A DNA stretch of 64,000 nucleotides from Salinispora fenicalii (GCF_000514815.1 NZ_AZWQ01000028.1:1-64000); one strand, 5' to 3'; counted from the first letter of the stretch, positions 32,004-41,348 are shown. A program made the numbers and translations. The notes: generated by a model not told the origin, from the sequence alone.

Positions 32004-34352
32004 TCAGGCGCGGACCGCCGCTGGACGTTGCTCCGAGCTGCCCGTGCCCGACCCCGGGTCAGACATCGATACGCCCTGGCGCTTACTGAACACCACGGAG
32101 GCGACAATGATCAGGGTCGCGACCACGGCGATCGAGATCCGCAGCCCGGTGTTGCGGTCGTCGCCCACACTCCAGGCCACCACGGCCGGCGCGATCAGCA
32201 GCGAGACCAGGTTCATCACCTTGATCAGCGGGTTGATCGCCGGGCCGGCGGTGTCCTTGAACGGGTCACCGACGGTGTCACCGATGACGGTCGCGGAGTG
32301 CGCCTCGGAACCCTTACCGCCGTACGCGCCATCCTCGACCATCTTCTTGCTGTTGTCCCAGGCGCCGCCGGAGTTGGCCAGGAAGACGGCCATCAGGGTG
32401 CCGGCACCGATCGCCCCGGCCAGGTACGACGCGAGCGCGCCCGGTCCGAGCCCGAAGCCGACCGCGATCGGCGCCAGGATCGCCAGCAGACCGGGGGTCA
32501 TCAGCTCCCGCTGCGCGTCCCGGGTGCAGATGTCGACGACCTTGCCGTACTCGGGGCGCTGGCTGCGATCCATGATCCCGGGCAGTTCCCGGAACTGCCG
32601 GCGAACCTCCATGACCACCGCCCCGGCCGAGCGGGACACAGCGTTGATGGCCAACCCGGAGAAGAGGAAGACCACCGCGGCGCCGATGATGAGACCGACC
32701 AGGTTCCGTGGGTTCGCCACATTCAGCGAGTTGAGGATCTCGCCGCCGACGTCGGTGATGCCCGCGTCGGCGTACGCGATGCGCAGCGTGTCGGTGTACG
32801 AGCCGAAGAGCGCGGTCGCAGCCAGTACCGCGGTGGCGATCGCGATGCCCTTGGTGATCGCCTTGGTGGTGTTACCGACCGCGTCCAACTCGGTCAGCGT
32901 GCGGGCGCCGTCCGCATCGATGTCGCCGGACATCTCCGCCACGCCCTGGGCGTTGTCCGAAATCGGACCGAAGGTGTCCATCGCAACGATGACGCCGACC
33001 GTGGTGAGCAGCCCGGTACCGGCCAACGCGACCGCAAACAACGACAGCGTGATGGAGCTGCCGCCGAGCAGGAAGGCGCCGAAGACGCCAGCCCCGATCA
33101 GCAGCGCCGAGTAGACCGCGGACTCCAGCCCGACGCCGATGCCGGCGAGGATGACGGTGGCCGGGCCGGTCTGTGAGCTGCGGCCGATGTCCTGCACCGG
33201 ACGACGGTCGGTCTCGGTGAAGTAGCCGGTCAGCGCCTGAATCGCGGCAGCCAGCACGATACCGATGATGACCGCGCCGATGGCCACCACGCGCGGGTTC
33301 TGGTCAACGTCGGTCAGCCCCTGCGTCAACTCAGCGAAGCTGGCCGGCAGGTACGTCCAGGCCGCGATGGCAACCAGTACCGCGGAGATGAGCGCGGAGG
33401 CGTAGAAGGCCCGGTTGATAGCGGTCAGGCCGGAGCGATCCGAGGTGCGCAGCCGGGTGATGAAGACGCCGATGATCGCGACGATCACCCCGATGCCAGA
33501 GACGATCAGCGGGAATACCAGTCCCTGCTCACCGAAGGCGGCCCGGCCGAGGATCAGCGCGGCGACCAGGGTCACCGCGTACGACTCGAACAGGTCGGCG
33601 GCCATGCCGGCGCAGTCGCCCACGTTGTCGCCCACGTTGTCGGCGATGGTCGCGGCGTTGCGTGGATCGTCCTCGGGGATTCCCTTCTCCACCTTACCGA
33701 CCAGGTCAGCGCCGACATCGGCGGCTTTGGTGAAGATGCCGCCTCCGACCCGCATGAACATGGCGAGCAGCGCGGCGCCGAAGCCGAAGCCTTCCAGCAC
33801 GGTCGGGGCGTCGCTCCGGTAAAAGAGGACGACCAGGGCCGCGCCGAGGAGACCGAGGCCGACGGTGAGGAAGCCGACGACGCCACCGGTGCGGAACGCG
33901 ATCCGCATGGCGGCCTCCCGGCCACCCGTCCGTTCCCGGGCTGCGGCGGCGACCCGCAGGTTGGCCCGGGTTGCCAGCCACATGCCGGCGCCTCCGATGA
34001 ACGCGCTGAAGAGTGCGCCGATGACGAAGAAGGCCGATCGGCCGATCTTCACCGCGGTCTCGCTGCCGTCGGTCTCGTGCACCGGCAGCAGGAAGAGCAG
34101 CAGCACGGCGACGATTACAAAGATCGCCAGGGTACGGAACTGCCGGAGCAGGTACGCCGAGGCGCCCTCCTGCACCGCACCCGAGATTTCCTGCATATTG
34201 GTGGTGCCCCTGCCGGCGGCCAGCACGGTCCGTGTCAGCGCGGCGGCAAAAGCCAGCGCCACGGCCGCGATCACGGCGGCGAGAACCACGTACGTGACAT
34301 TGCTCCCGGTGAGGGAGATCCCGCCGCCCTCGGCGGCCAAGGTGTCGGACAT
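32004..34352 (-). CDS. hppA: K+-independent proton-translocating pyrophosphatase
   Basis: 782 residues with about sixteen membrane segments. Family motifs are DVGADLVGKVEKGIPEDDPRN, ADNVGDNVGDCAGMAADLFE and the later DTFGPISDNAQGVAEM. GNTTKA carries Lys at the position that separates K+-independent from K+-dependent enzymes (Ala), so this should be the K+-independent, H+-pumping type. It couples pyrophosphate hydrolysis to proton export. A 50-codon extension of the frame upstream is ignored, because ATG 34352 has AGGAGGACACAG before it and begins the conserved protein. It lies between topA and the bldG pair, an order shared with Streptomyces. Confidence 0.95.
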   Translation of the reverse strand: MSDTLAAEGGGISLTGSNVTYVVLAAVIAAVALAFAAALTRTVLAAGRGTTNMQEISGAVQEGASAYLLRQFRTLAIFVIVAVLLLFLLPVHETDGSETAVKIGRSAFFVIGALFSAFIGGAGMWLATRANLRVAAAARERTGGREAAMRIAFRTGGVVGFLTVGLGLLGAALVVLFYRSDAPTVLEGFGFGAALLAMFMRVGGGIFTKAADVGADLVGKVEKGIPEDDPRNAATIADNVGDNVGDCAGMAADLFESYAVTLVAALILGRAAFGEQGLVFPLIVSGIGVIVAIIGVFITRLRTSDRSGLTAINRAFYASALISAVLVAIAAWTYLPASFAELTQGLTDVDQNPRVVAIGAVIIGIVLAAAIQALTGYFTETDRRPVQDIGRSSQTGPATVILAGIGVGLESAVYSALLIGAGVFGAFLLGGSSITLSLFAVALAGTGLLTTVGVIVAMDTFGPISDNAQGVAEMSGDIDADGARTLTELDAVGNTTKAITKGIAIATAVLAATALFGSYTDTLRIAYADAGITDVGGEILNSLNVANPRNLVGLIIGAAVVFLFSGLAINAVSRSAGAVVMEVRRQFRELPGIMDRSQRPEYGKVVDICTRDAQRELMTPGLLAILAPIAVGFGLGPGALASYLAGAIGAGTLMAVFLANSGGAWDNSKKMVEDGAYGGKGSEAHSATVIGDTVGDPFKDTAGPAINPLIKVMNLVSLLIAPAVVAWSVGDDRNTGLRISIAVVATLIIVASVVFSKRQGVSMSDPGSGTGSSEQRPAAVRA

Positions 34353-34846
34353 CTGTGTCCTCCTGTACCGAACGCTCGCGCCGACCGTGGAGACGCAGGG
34401 CCGACGCCTGGATGCGGTGTCGCAAGCACGCGCCAACCCACCGAGCGGACCAGCGATAGAGCACCGTTCCCGCTGGCTGCGGAAGGGTTCACTTGCTGAC
34501 AACCCGGGTACTGTAGCCCTCCGCAGTGTCAGAGGTCACATCTAGTGGTCATCGTGTCGGAATGATCTTCGTCGCTGTGTTATGAGAAAAATTCTGATAT
34601 AGCGAAGCGCCAATCGAGATCAAGGGGACAACTAGCCCGGCCCCCACCCAGGTCCAGGGCAAGGCTGCCCCCGCAGAGATCCGGTGTGACCAGGTCGGGC
34701 GAGCCGGAACCGGGCGAACTCAGGCCGGACAACGGGTCAGGCCGAACAACAGGTCGGGGCGGACAACAAGGTCGGGGCGGGATCGGGCCCGGCCGGAGCC
34801 GGATCTGGCCGGTTGGAGCTAGCGACCTGGTGACGCGCCAGCACGC
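34353..34846. other. Intergenic stretch upstream of hppA
   Basis: No gene is supported. An A+T-rich patch near 34575-34605 is the best candidate for the hppA promoter region. Degenerate GGTCGGGGCGG-type repeats lie near 34735-34785. Confidence 0.4.
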
Positions 34847-35281
34847 TCAATGGCCGACCGGCCACACCATCCGCACCTCGGTGCCGACACCCCCGTCCGC
34901 CGGACGCACCAAGAGATCATCGACAAAGCCGGCGAGCAGCGCGAATCCGACGCCGGTGGTCAACGCGTCCTCGCTGAGTGATTCCCGGGCCAGTTCGTGC
35001 GGCGGTAACGCCGCAAGGTCGGCTCCCGCCTCGAGCGGCGCCCGGTCCACCACCCGGACGGCGTACGTCCCGTAATCGGACATCTCCATCCGCACCGGGT
35101 CAGGCAAGTTGTGCTGCTGGTGCAGCGCCACCGCCCGGGTGCACGCCTCACCGATCGCCAGTCGCACCTCGTCCAGCAGGCCCTGTCGGACCCCCGCGCG
35201 GCGCGCTACGGCGACACCGACCAGCCGCGCCGTGCGAACATGCACCGGCGCAGGCGAGAAAGAGAGACGGACCACGGCCAT
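34847..35281 (-). CDS. Anti-sigma factor of the RsbW/SpoIIAB type (GHKL fold), degenerate
   Basis: 144 residues with the small ATP-binding fold of serine-kinase anti-sigma factors: DEVRLAIGEACTRAVALHQQ at the N box, YAVRVVDRAPLEAG at the G1 box and TTGVGFALLAGFVDDLLV at the G2 box. The N-box asparagine (usual E-A-x-x-N) is Arg, and the G1 D-x-G-x-G reads DRAPL. ATP binding, and hence kinase activity, is doubtful. The start overlaps the bldG stop (TGATG). In Streptomyces the same pair is BldG and its cognate anti-sigma factor, so it probably binds this BldG and an unlinked sigma factor. Confidence 0.82.
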   Translation of the reverse strand: MAVVRLSFSPAPVHVRTARLVGVAVARRAGVRQGLLDEVRLAIGEACTRAVALHQQHNLPDPVRMEMSDYGTYAVRVVDRAPLEAGADLAALPPHELARESLSEDALTTGVGFALLAGFVDDLLVRPADGGVGTEVRMVWPVGH

Positions 35282-35616
35282 CACGCGCCGGTCGCCGCGT
35301 CAACCGTCGGATACAGGGGGAATACCTGGTCAAGCGCGGTGATCCGGAAGATCTTCAGCAGTGGCTCCCGGTCGCAGACCAGAGCGAAGGAGCCACCGGC
35401 GGTCCGCAGCCGTTTGAGGGCACCCACCAGCACACCAAGCCCGGTGGAGTCGAGGAACTCGACTCGCCCCAGGTCAACCACGACGTGCTCAGCCCCGGCA
35501 TCGATCAACTCGAGGAGTCTTTCCCTGAGCTGCGGGGCGGTGTAGACATCCACCTCACCGCCGACCACGACCACCGCAAACTCCCCCACGGTGCGCGTCG
35601 CCAGCGACAGCTCCAT
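35281..35616 (-). CDS. bldG: Anti-anti-sigma factor BldG
   Basis: 111 residues, a single STAS domain very like Streptomyces Bld[48 protein letters not shown] and [14 protein letters not shown]. The serine in DSTGLG is the conserved phosphorylation site that switches binding to the anti-sigma factor. In Streptomyces BldG is needed for aerial development and antibiotic production. Here, as there, it sits between hppA, an anti-sigma gene and the DEAH helicase. ATG 35616 has GAGGAGGGTCTG before it; the frame is open to 35667. Confidence 0.9.
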   Translation of the reverse strand: MELSLATRTVGEFAVVVVGGEVDVYTAPQLRERLLELIDAGAEHVVVDLGRVEFLDSTGLGVLVGALKRLRTAGGSFALVCDREPLLKIFRITALDQVFPLYPTVDAATGA

Positions 35617-35763
35617 CAGACCCTCCTCGCAAGAGCCGTAAACTCTCCACGGGCATTCAACCATCACCGCCGGTGATACTGGCTACCACCAGTGCCCCAT
35701 CCGGCAGGCGCTTCACCCCTGACCAACGCTACCCATCCCCGAACACCCGTGCGAGGTGCAGAC

Positions 35764-38172
35764 GTGACCTCCGACAGCCCGGCACCCCGGCCGCGGCGCC
35801 CCGGCCAGCCGCCATCACCCGCGGCTGCCCGTGCCGCAGCCCCCGGGCCGTCCCCGGCCGAGCTACTGAGCCAGCTACGCGCCCGGCATGACACCGACCC
35901 GGTAACCCACGTCGAACGGGTACCCGCTCGCGCCGGCAAGCCCGCGCCGTGGCCCAGCTGGGTCCCGACGGACCTGCACGCGGCGTTCGCCCGGCAGGGC
36001 GTGGACGCACCGTGGCAGCACCAAGCCGAAGCCGCCGACCTCGCCCACACCGGCAACCACATTGTCGTCGCCACCGGCACCGCGTCCGGCAAGTCCCTGG
36101 CCTACCAGCTACCGGCGCTGTCGACGCTGCTCACCGACCCCCGCGCCACCGTGCTCTACCTCGCGCCCACCAAAGCACTCGCCGTTGACCAGCTACGGGC
36201 CATCACCGAGCTGGAGCTGGACGGAGTGCGCCCCGCCTGCTACGACGGAGACACCCCCCGCGCCGAACGGGAATGGATCCGGCAGCACGCGCGGTTCGTG
36301 CTGACCAACCCCGACATGCTCCACCACGGCATCCTGCCCGGTCACGCCCAGTGGACGAGGTTCCTCCGCCGGCTCGCGTACGTGGTGGTCGACGAGTGCC
36401 ACAGCTACCGGGGCGTCTTCGGCTCGCAGGTCGCGCACGTGCTGCGCCGGCTACGCCGACAGTGCACCCGCATCGGCCGTACGCCGGTCTTCGTGCTGGC
36501 CTCCGCCACCTCGGGTGACCCGGCCGCGACAGCCGAACGGCTCACCGGCCTGCCCGTGGCGGCGGTCACCGCAGACACCTCGCCGCGCGGCGGAGTGACC
36601 TTCGCGCTGTGGGAGCCGCCGACGCTGCCCGCCTCGACCGCCTCCCCCGACGACACCGACCTCGCACCGGTACGGCGATCCGCGCTGCGGGAAACCGCCG
36701 ACCTACTCGCCGACTCGGTGGCCGCGGGGGTCCGTACGCTCGCCTTCGTCCGGTCCCGACGGGGAGCCGAGGCGGTGGCCGCCAACGCCCGGCGGGCCCT
36801 CGACGACGCGATATCCGGCCTGGGTAGCCAGGTGGCCGCCTACCGCGCCGGCTACCTGCGCGAGGAGCGCCGCGAGTTGGAACGCTCCCTGCTCAGCGGT
36901 GAACTGCGTGGACTGGCCTCCACCAGCGCCCTCGAGCTCGGCGTTGACCTGGTCGGGCTCGACGCGGTGCTGATCTGCGGCTATCCCGGCACCCGCGCCT
37001 CGCTCTGGCAGCAGGCCGGGCGGGCCGGGCGTTCCGGCCAGGAGGCGTTGGCGGTGCTGGTGGCCCGGGATGACCCGCTGGACAGCTACCTCGTCCACCA
37101 CCCCGAGGCCGTCTTCGGAACCCCGGTCGAGGCGACCGTGCTCGACCCCACCAATCCGTACGTGCTCGGGCCGCAGCTCGCCTGCGCTGCAGCCGAGGCG
37201 CCACTCACCCCGGCCGACCTGGACCTGTTCGGGGATGGTGCGAAAGAGGCGGTGGACGCCCTGGTCGAGGCCGGTGCGCTCCGGCAACGCCCCACCGGGT
37301 GGTACTGGCACCACCGAGAGCGCCCCCAGGTGGAGCTTCGGGGCGGAGACGGCGCACCGATCTGCGTGGTGGAGACCGCGACCGGACGGCTCCTCGGCAC
37401 GGTCGACGGCGGGTCGTCGCACTTCCTGCTGCACCCCGGGGCGGTCTACCTACACCAGGGCGTCTCGTACGTGGTCGATACCCTCGACCTCGCCGACGGG
37501 TGCGCGCTGGTGCATCCCGAGGAGCCGGACTGGTCCACTCACGCCCGCGATGTCACGTCGCTGTCGGTGGTGGCGGTCCGGTCGTACGTGGACGCCGGGC
37601 CGGTCGGGCTCTTCCTCGGTGAGGTCGACGTGACCAGCCAGGTGGTGTCCTACCAGCGACGCCGGATCGCCACCGGCGAGGTCATCGACACCCGCCCCCT
37701 GGACCTACCGACCCGGGAACTGCGGACCGTGGCGGTGTGGTTCACGCTCTCGCCGGAATCACTCACTGCAGGCGGAGTCGACCCGGCCGACGTGCCGGGT
37801 GCGCTGCACGCCGCCGAGCACGCCGCGATCGGGTTGCTGCCGCTGACCGCCACCTGCGACCGGTGGGACATCGGCGGGTTGTCAACCGCAACGCACCCCG
37901 ACACCGGGGCACCGACCGTCTTCGTCTACGACGGCCACTCCGGCGGGGCCGGCTTCGCCGAGCGGGCGTACGGGACGGCGGCGACCTGGCTGCGGGCGAC
38001 CCGAGATGTGGTCGCTGAGTGCGGCTGCGAGTCCGGCTGCCCGTCCTGCGTCCAGTCCCCGAAGTGCGGTAACGGCAACAACCCACTGTCCAAGCCGGAC
38101 GCGGTCCGGGTACTCGACGTCGTCCTGGCCAACCTGCCGGCCGGAGCGGTTCGGGCCAGCCGGGCGTCCTGA
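35764..38172 (+). CDS. DEAH-box helicase with DUF1998/MZB domain (MrfA/Hrq1-like)
   Basis: 802 residues. Two RecA-like domains show VATGTASGKS (motif I), YLAPTKALAVDQL, VLTNPDMLHHG, VVVDECHSYRG (motif II), LASATSGDP, STSALELGVDLVG and QQAGRAGRSGQ (motif VI). The C-terminal region holds four cysteines, CGCESGCPSCVQSPKC, that bind zinc in this family. Relatives (MrfA, Hrq1) are 3'-5' DNA helicases in repair of crosslink-type damage. In actinobacteria this helicase is always next to the tad-like genes, as here, although on the other strand. The GTG at 35764 has GAGGTG upstream; the frame is open to 35692. Confidence 0.92.
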   Translation: MTSDSPAPRPRRPGQPPSPAAARAAAPGPSPAELLSQLRARHDTDPVTHVERVPARAGKPAPWPSWVPTDLHAAFARQGVDAPWQHQAEAADLAHTGNHIVVATGTASGKSLAYQLPALSTLLTDPRATVLYLAPTKALAVDQLRAITELELDGVRPACYDGDTPRAEREWIRQHARFVLTNPDMLHHGILPGHAQWTRFLRRLAYVVVDECHSYRGVFGSQVAHVLRRLRRQCTRIGRTPVFVLASATSGDPAATAERLTGLPVAAVTADTSPRGGVTFALWEPPTLPASTASPDDTDLAPVRRSALRETADLLADSVAAGVRTLAFVRSRRGAEAVAANARRALDDAISGLGSQVAAYRAGYLREERRELERSLLSGELRGLASTSALELGVDLVGLDAVLICGYPGTRASLWQQAGRAGRSGQEALAVLVARDDPLDSYLVHHPEAVFGTPVEATVLDPTNPYVLGPQLACAAAEAPLTPADLDLFGDGAKEAVDALVEAGALRQRPTGWYWHHRERPQVELRGGDGAPICVVETATGRLLGTVDGGSSHFLLHPGAVYLHQGVSYVVDTLDLADGCALVHPEEPDWSTHARDVTSLSVVAVRSYVDAGPVGLFLGEVDVTSQVVSYQRRRIATGEVIDTRPLDLPTRELRTVAVWFTLSPESLTAGGVDPADVPGALHAAEHAAIGLLPLTATCDRWDIGGLSTATHPDTGAPTVFVYDGHSGGAGFAERAYGTAATWLRATRDVVAECGCESGCPSCVQSPKCGNGNNPLSKPDAVRVLDVVLANLPAGAVRASRAS

Positions 38173-38358
38173 ACGCCGGCAGGCCCGGCTTCCCGTGCAC
38201 CAAACGGCGCGCAGAACTCCAACTACTCCCCCGCTTCCGACCACTCCCTGTCTCAGCCACCTCCTGCTTCGACCTCGCCCCGAGGAACCGGAGGGAAGTT
38301 CATGCACTCTGACGCGCTCCAGGCCCACCAGCAATTCCACATCCGCCAGTGAATCCGG

Positions 38359-38571
38359 ATGATGGTCAACCAGTACGAGGTCCACGCCGTCGCGCCGGAC
38401 GGCTCCGAGGGGGGCCTGCTGGCATTCGCCCAGCAGAAGCGGCTCGCTTTCGAGGAACAGGTGATCATCTACACCGGGACGTCGGCTCCGGCAGCTTGGC
38501 GCTCCCCCGGCACTCCCGCGTCCACCGCGGTAAGCGGGCGGGCCGGGGTGCGCGTGCGCTCAGCCACGTAG
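38359..38571 (+). pseudogene. Truncated gene fragment (possible LURP-one/scramblase-like N-terminus)
   Basis: The 70-codon frame begins MMVNQYEVHAVAPDGSEGGLL and continues AFAQQKRLAFEEQVIIYT. These 45 residues look like the N-terminus of a longer actinomycete protein whose continuation would be a tubby/LURP-like beta barrel. After IIYTGTS the sequence changes to a Pro/Ser/Arg-rich end that looks unlike a protein domain and overlaps the tad gene by 12 bases. I infer a truncation. The family call is from memory of the motif and is weak. Confidence 0.4.
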
Positions 38572-39003
38572 CGGGCCAGCCCGGGCCCGCCCGGTCGCGG
38601 CCCGGACCAGGCCCGGCAACACAGCGGCGGTCACCTCCACGGTGACCAGCAGATCCAGCCCGTCGAGCCGGCAGTCGACGAGCCGGCCACCATTTGCTGT
38701 CACGATCGCTCGGGCCGACTGGCATGCGGTAGTGACGCCGAGAACAGCGTCCGCCGCGCCGGCGAGTGCACCCAGGTCCGCCGCGACCCCTGCCTGCTGC
38801 CGGGCCACCCGGGCCGCACCTACCGCCGCGCCCGCCACTCCGAAGATGACGAATGCGACGCCGACCGCGAGCAGCAGGACCGTGGCACCGCCCCGGTCGC
38901 CACCAGCGAATTTCCGCCGCCTCCTCGCCTGTCGCCCGCGGTCCCAACCGAGCCCCCTCGTCCCGGCTGGCGGCATGTTGGCCCCGCTTTCACCGCCGAT
39001 CAC
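38560..39003 (-). CDS. TadE-like protein of the helicase/secretion neighbourhood
   Basis: 147 residues. A basic n-region (RRRRKFAGGDRGGATVLLLAVG) is followed by one membrane helix and a short extracytoplasmic domain. The domain has ARVARQQAGVAADLGALAGA, typical of TadE/TadG-type pseudopilins, and two Cys flanking ARAIVTANGG. It corresponds to the last gene of the actinobacterial tad cluster next to the DEAH helicase (Rv3654c-type). The GTG start overlaps the stop of the preceding gene. Role: probably a minor pilin or assembly factor of the Flp-type system. Confidence 0.8.
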   Translation of the reverse strand: MIGGESGANMPPAGTRGLGWDRGRQARRRRKFAGGDRGGATVLLLAVGVAFVIFGVAGAAVGAARVARQQAGVAADLGALAGAADAVLGVTTACQSARAIVTANGGRLVDCRLDGLDLLVTVEVTAAVLPGLVRAATGRARAGPLRG

Positions 39004-39404
39004 CCGCCCACTCCGGCTCCGCCGGCGACAGCGTCGACCGGCGGGAAAGGCTCAGGGCCGGGTTCGACCGCGGCCACGGTCGTCGCCGTGACCATGAGTC
39101 GGGGCATCTGCGCCCCGAGAGCCCGGACCGGGGCGCGAACAGTGACGCGTACCCGCTGCCCGTCTTTGTCGATCGACACTTCGGCTCCCGGCGGGGCTAC
39201 CGCGCGGACCACGGCCCACGCATCTGCACCTCGTGCTGCCGCGATCGCCGCCTCCCGGGCCGCGTGCAGACAGGCGCCCTTGGTGCCCACTGCGTCGACG
39301 GCCGTCAGACCAACGAAGAGGAGCAAGAGCAGCGCCGGCAGGCCGGCCGCCAGTTCGGCGGTAAAGGAGCCCCGGTCTCGGCCGGCCCACCGGCACCGCC
39401 TCAC
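39000..39404 (-). CDS. TadE-family pseudopilin
   Basis: 134 residues with RDRGSFTAELAAGLPALLLLLFVGLTAVDA. This is a class III-type leader with the Glu that follows the hydrophobic start in TadE proteins. The mature part has LHAAREAAIAAARG, then VTVRAPVRALGAQMP, typical of the TadE beta domain. It overlaps both neighbours by four bases (GTGA/TGA), so it is translationally coupled in the tad operon. It is expected in the membrane as a minor pilin. Confidence 0.82.
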   Translation of the reverse strand: MRRCRWAGRDRGSFTAELAAGLPALLLLLFVGLTAVDAVGTKGACLHAAREAAIAAARGADAWAVVRAVAPPGAEVSIDKDGQRVRVTVRAPVRALGAQMPRLMVTATTVAAVEPGPEPFPPVDAVAGGAGVGG

Positions 39405-39574
39405 TGAAGCGCCCGGTCGATGACAGCAGTCAATGCGGCCTGCACGTTGTCAGAGGTGAGCACCTTGAGCAGGAGCCCGGCGAAGGCGACTGCGGCGAGC
39501 GTGCCGACGGCGTACTCGGCGGTGTTCATCCCAGCGTCGCCTCGAAGCCGGGCGGTGATTCTGCGCATGTCCAT
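39401..39574 (-). CDS. Small Flp-type pilin (DUF4244)
   Basis: 57 residues, too short for many gene finders. It reads RLRGDAGMNTAEYAVGTLAA followed by a hydrophobic helix and QAALTAVIDRALQ. The G-M-N-T-A-E-Y pattern is a class III prepilin cleavage site (after Gly) with the conserved Glu-Tyr of Flp pilins. It is probably the major subunit of the Flp-type fibre made by this locus. The stop overlaps the TadE start. The ATG at 39574 follows AAGGACC; a second in-frame ATG is at 39568. No prepilin peptidase gene is nearby. Confidence 0.82.
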   Translation of the reverse strand: MDMRRITARLRGDAGMNTAEYAVGTLAAVAFAGLLLKVLTSDNVQAALTAVIDRALQ

Positions 39575-39594
39575 GGTCCTTTCTCGAATTTTGG

Positions 39595-40356
39595 TCAGAG
39601 CACGTCACCGAGAACGGCGACGACCACCGGCACCAGGCCGGCGAGTATGAAGGCCGGTAGGAAGCAGAGCCCCAACGGCAGCACGATCAGAACCCCGGAT
39701 CGGCGGGCTGTCGCCTCGGCTGCCATGGTCCGGTCGGCCCGCAGATCCTCGGCGAGGCGGGTCAATGCACCGGCCAAGGAAGCCCCGCTGGTTGCCGAAC
39801 GGAGCGCAGCGCCGACGAGGCGTTCGGCTCCGGGCACCGCGGCAAGCGTTGACCAGGCCTCCGCAGGCTCCGCTCCGAGACGAAGAAGACGCCCGACTCG
39901 GGCGAGTCGCTCCGCGAGGGGCCCGTCGAGCGCCTCCGCCACCGCCAGTACCGACCGGTCGACCGGGGCGCCGGCGCGCATCGCCGACGCGAGCAGGTCA
40001 GCGGCGAGCGGCAGGGCCGCACGCTCCCGTCGGCGCCGTTCCCGGACGGCCGGTGACTCGATCCGACGCAGCAGGCGGTCGAGCAGCACCGCGACGGGTG
40101 GAGCGCCGAGCAGGCCCGGCACTCCACCGACCAACACAGCGAGTGCCACGGCGACGAGCACTGCGACAAGCCGGATCACATCCCGCTGGTGGCGGTACTC
40201 TGCGGGGGTCTCACCCGCCGGTCTGATCAGCGGCGGACCGGGCGGCATCCGGTCGAGGTCACGCAGCCGACGGATCGGACGACGCCGCCTTGATCCGAGT
40301 CTGCCCAGTGAGGCTGGCACGGCCCGAGGCCCGGCGGTCAGCACCGGCGGGATCAT
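39595..40356 (-). CDS. TadC-like type II secretion F-domain protein
   Basis: 253 residues. After a basic N-terminus there are two hydrophobic segments (LVAVLVAVALAVLVGGVPGLLG). A cytoplasmic T2SSF domain follows with LPLAADLLASAMRAGAP and RSATSGASLAGALTRLAEDLRAD, then a C-terminal double membrane segment. It should be one of the two inner-membrane platform proteins of the Flp/Tad machine. Its ATG overlaps the stop of the TadB-like gene (ATGA). Confidence 0.85.
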   Translation of the reverse strand: MIPPVLTAGPRAVPASLGRLGSRRRRPIRRLRDLDRMPPGPPLIRPAGETPAEYRHQRDVIRLVAVLVAVALAVLVGGVPGLLGAPPVAVLLDRLLRRIESPAVRERRRRERAALPLAADLLASAMRAGAPVDRSVLAVAEALDGPLAERLARVGRLLRLGAEPAEAWSTLAAVPGAERLVGAALRSATSGASLAGALTRLAEDLRADRTMAAEATARRSGVLIVLPLGLCFLPAFILAGLVPVVVAVLGDVL

Positions 40357-41348
40357 CCGATCTCCCCGCCGCGGACCGTGGTGAGCCGCTCCGCCCAGAA
40401 CAACCCGGCGACCTGGAGCATCACCGCGAGGACCGCGCAGCTACCGCCGACCGCGGAGTGCAGTAGCACCGCGACCGGGTCGACACCGATGCCGTATCCC
40501 AGACCAATGCCACCGAGCGGAAGCGCCGCGAGCAGCCAAGCGGTCGCCCGCGCCCCGGCCGCTTGGGCCGCCGCTGCGGCCCGGCCTCGGTCAGCGGCAC
40601 GGGCGTCCACGTCGATCCGTTCCAACAAATCGGCGAGGGGTGCGCCGGTGCGATCAGCGAGCCGGAGAGCCGCCCGGATCAGGATGCCGCCCGACCCTCC
40701 GGCCGCCGGCAGCGCCGTGGACTGTCCCACCGGTAGACCGGCCCGCAGGTCGGCAGCGAGATCACAGAGTTGGTCGAGGTGACGGCGGCGGAGCTGGTCG
40801 GCCTGCCGGGCCGCCCGTCGCCGCAGCAGCGCCCGGACACCCAGCGTGCCGTACGCACCGGTGACGACGGCCGCGACCGGACCGCCCAGCAGGGCGCCCA
40901 CGGCGGCGGTCAGGACACCCGAGAGCAGCAACGTACGCCGCGGCGCCGCCGATAGGGGGTGGCGTCTCGCGGAAGTCGGCGGTGCCCCCGCCACCTGTGC
41001 GGTGGAGGCCGAACCATCTCGGCGGCCACCGGAGATCGGGAAAGACGCCCTGCTCGGACGTCTCGAGTCACGCCGGGACGGCGGCCCCGACGAAGGGTCC
41101 TGCCCCCGCTGCTGGGGACGGGCCAGCGCCGGTTTGGACCACCCCACGTCCCGCTCCGCCCCGAGCCCACGCCGGGGCGGCGGGGTACCGTGCCGCAGAC
41201 TGGCGACCCAGGTCACAAGTGGGTCATCAGCGGCACCCGGGCCGCCGGGGGGCTGGGCGCGATGACGGGCAAGCCCGGCCAACGACCAAGCCACGACGAC
41301 CGTCAGGGCGACCAGGAGCAGCGGTAGCAGGAGCTGAGCCGAGGTCAT
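40353..41348 (-). CDS. TadB-like type II secretion F-domain protein
   Basis: 331 residues. An N-terminal helix is followed by an unusually long polar, Arg/Pro/Ser-rich segment (about residues 30-125). Then come membrane helices, a T2SSF domain (LRRRHLDQLCDLAADLRAGLPVG, RLADRTGAPLADLLERIDVD) and a C-terminal hydrophobic pair. It pairs with the TadC-like protein as membrane platform. The long linker is not usual for TadB and may be specific to this lineage. It is coupled to the ATPase gene by a four-base overlap. Confidence 0.85.
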   Translation of the reverse strand: MTSAQLLLPLLLVALTVVVAWSLAGLARHRAQPPGGPGAADDPLVTWVASLRHGTPPPRRGLGAERDVGWSKPALARPQQRGQDPSSGPPSRRDSRRPSRASFPISGGRRDGSASTAQVAGAPPTSARRHPLSAAPRRTLLLSGVLTAAVGALLGGPVAAVVTGAYGTLGVRALLRRRAARQADQLRRRHLDQLCDLAADLRAGLPVGQSTALPAAGGSGGILIRAALRLADRTGAPLADLLERIDVDARAADRGRAAAAAQAAGARATAWLLAALPLGGIGLGYGIGVDPVAVLLHSAVGGSCAVLAVMLQVAGLFWAERLTTVRGGEIG

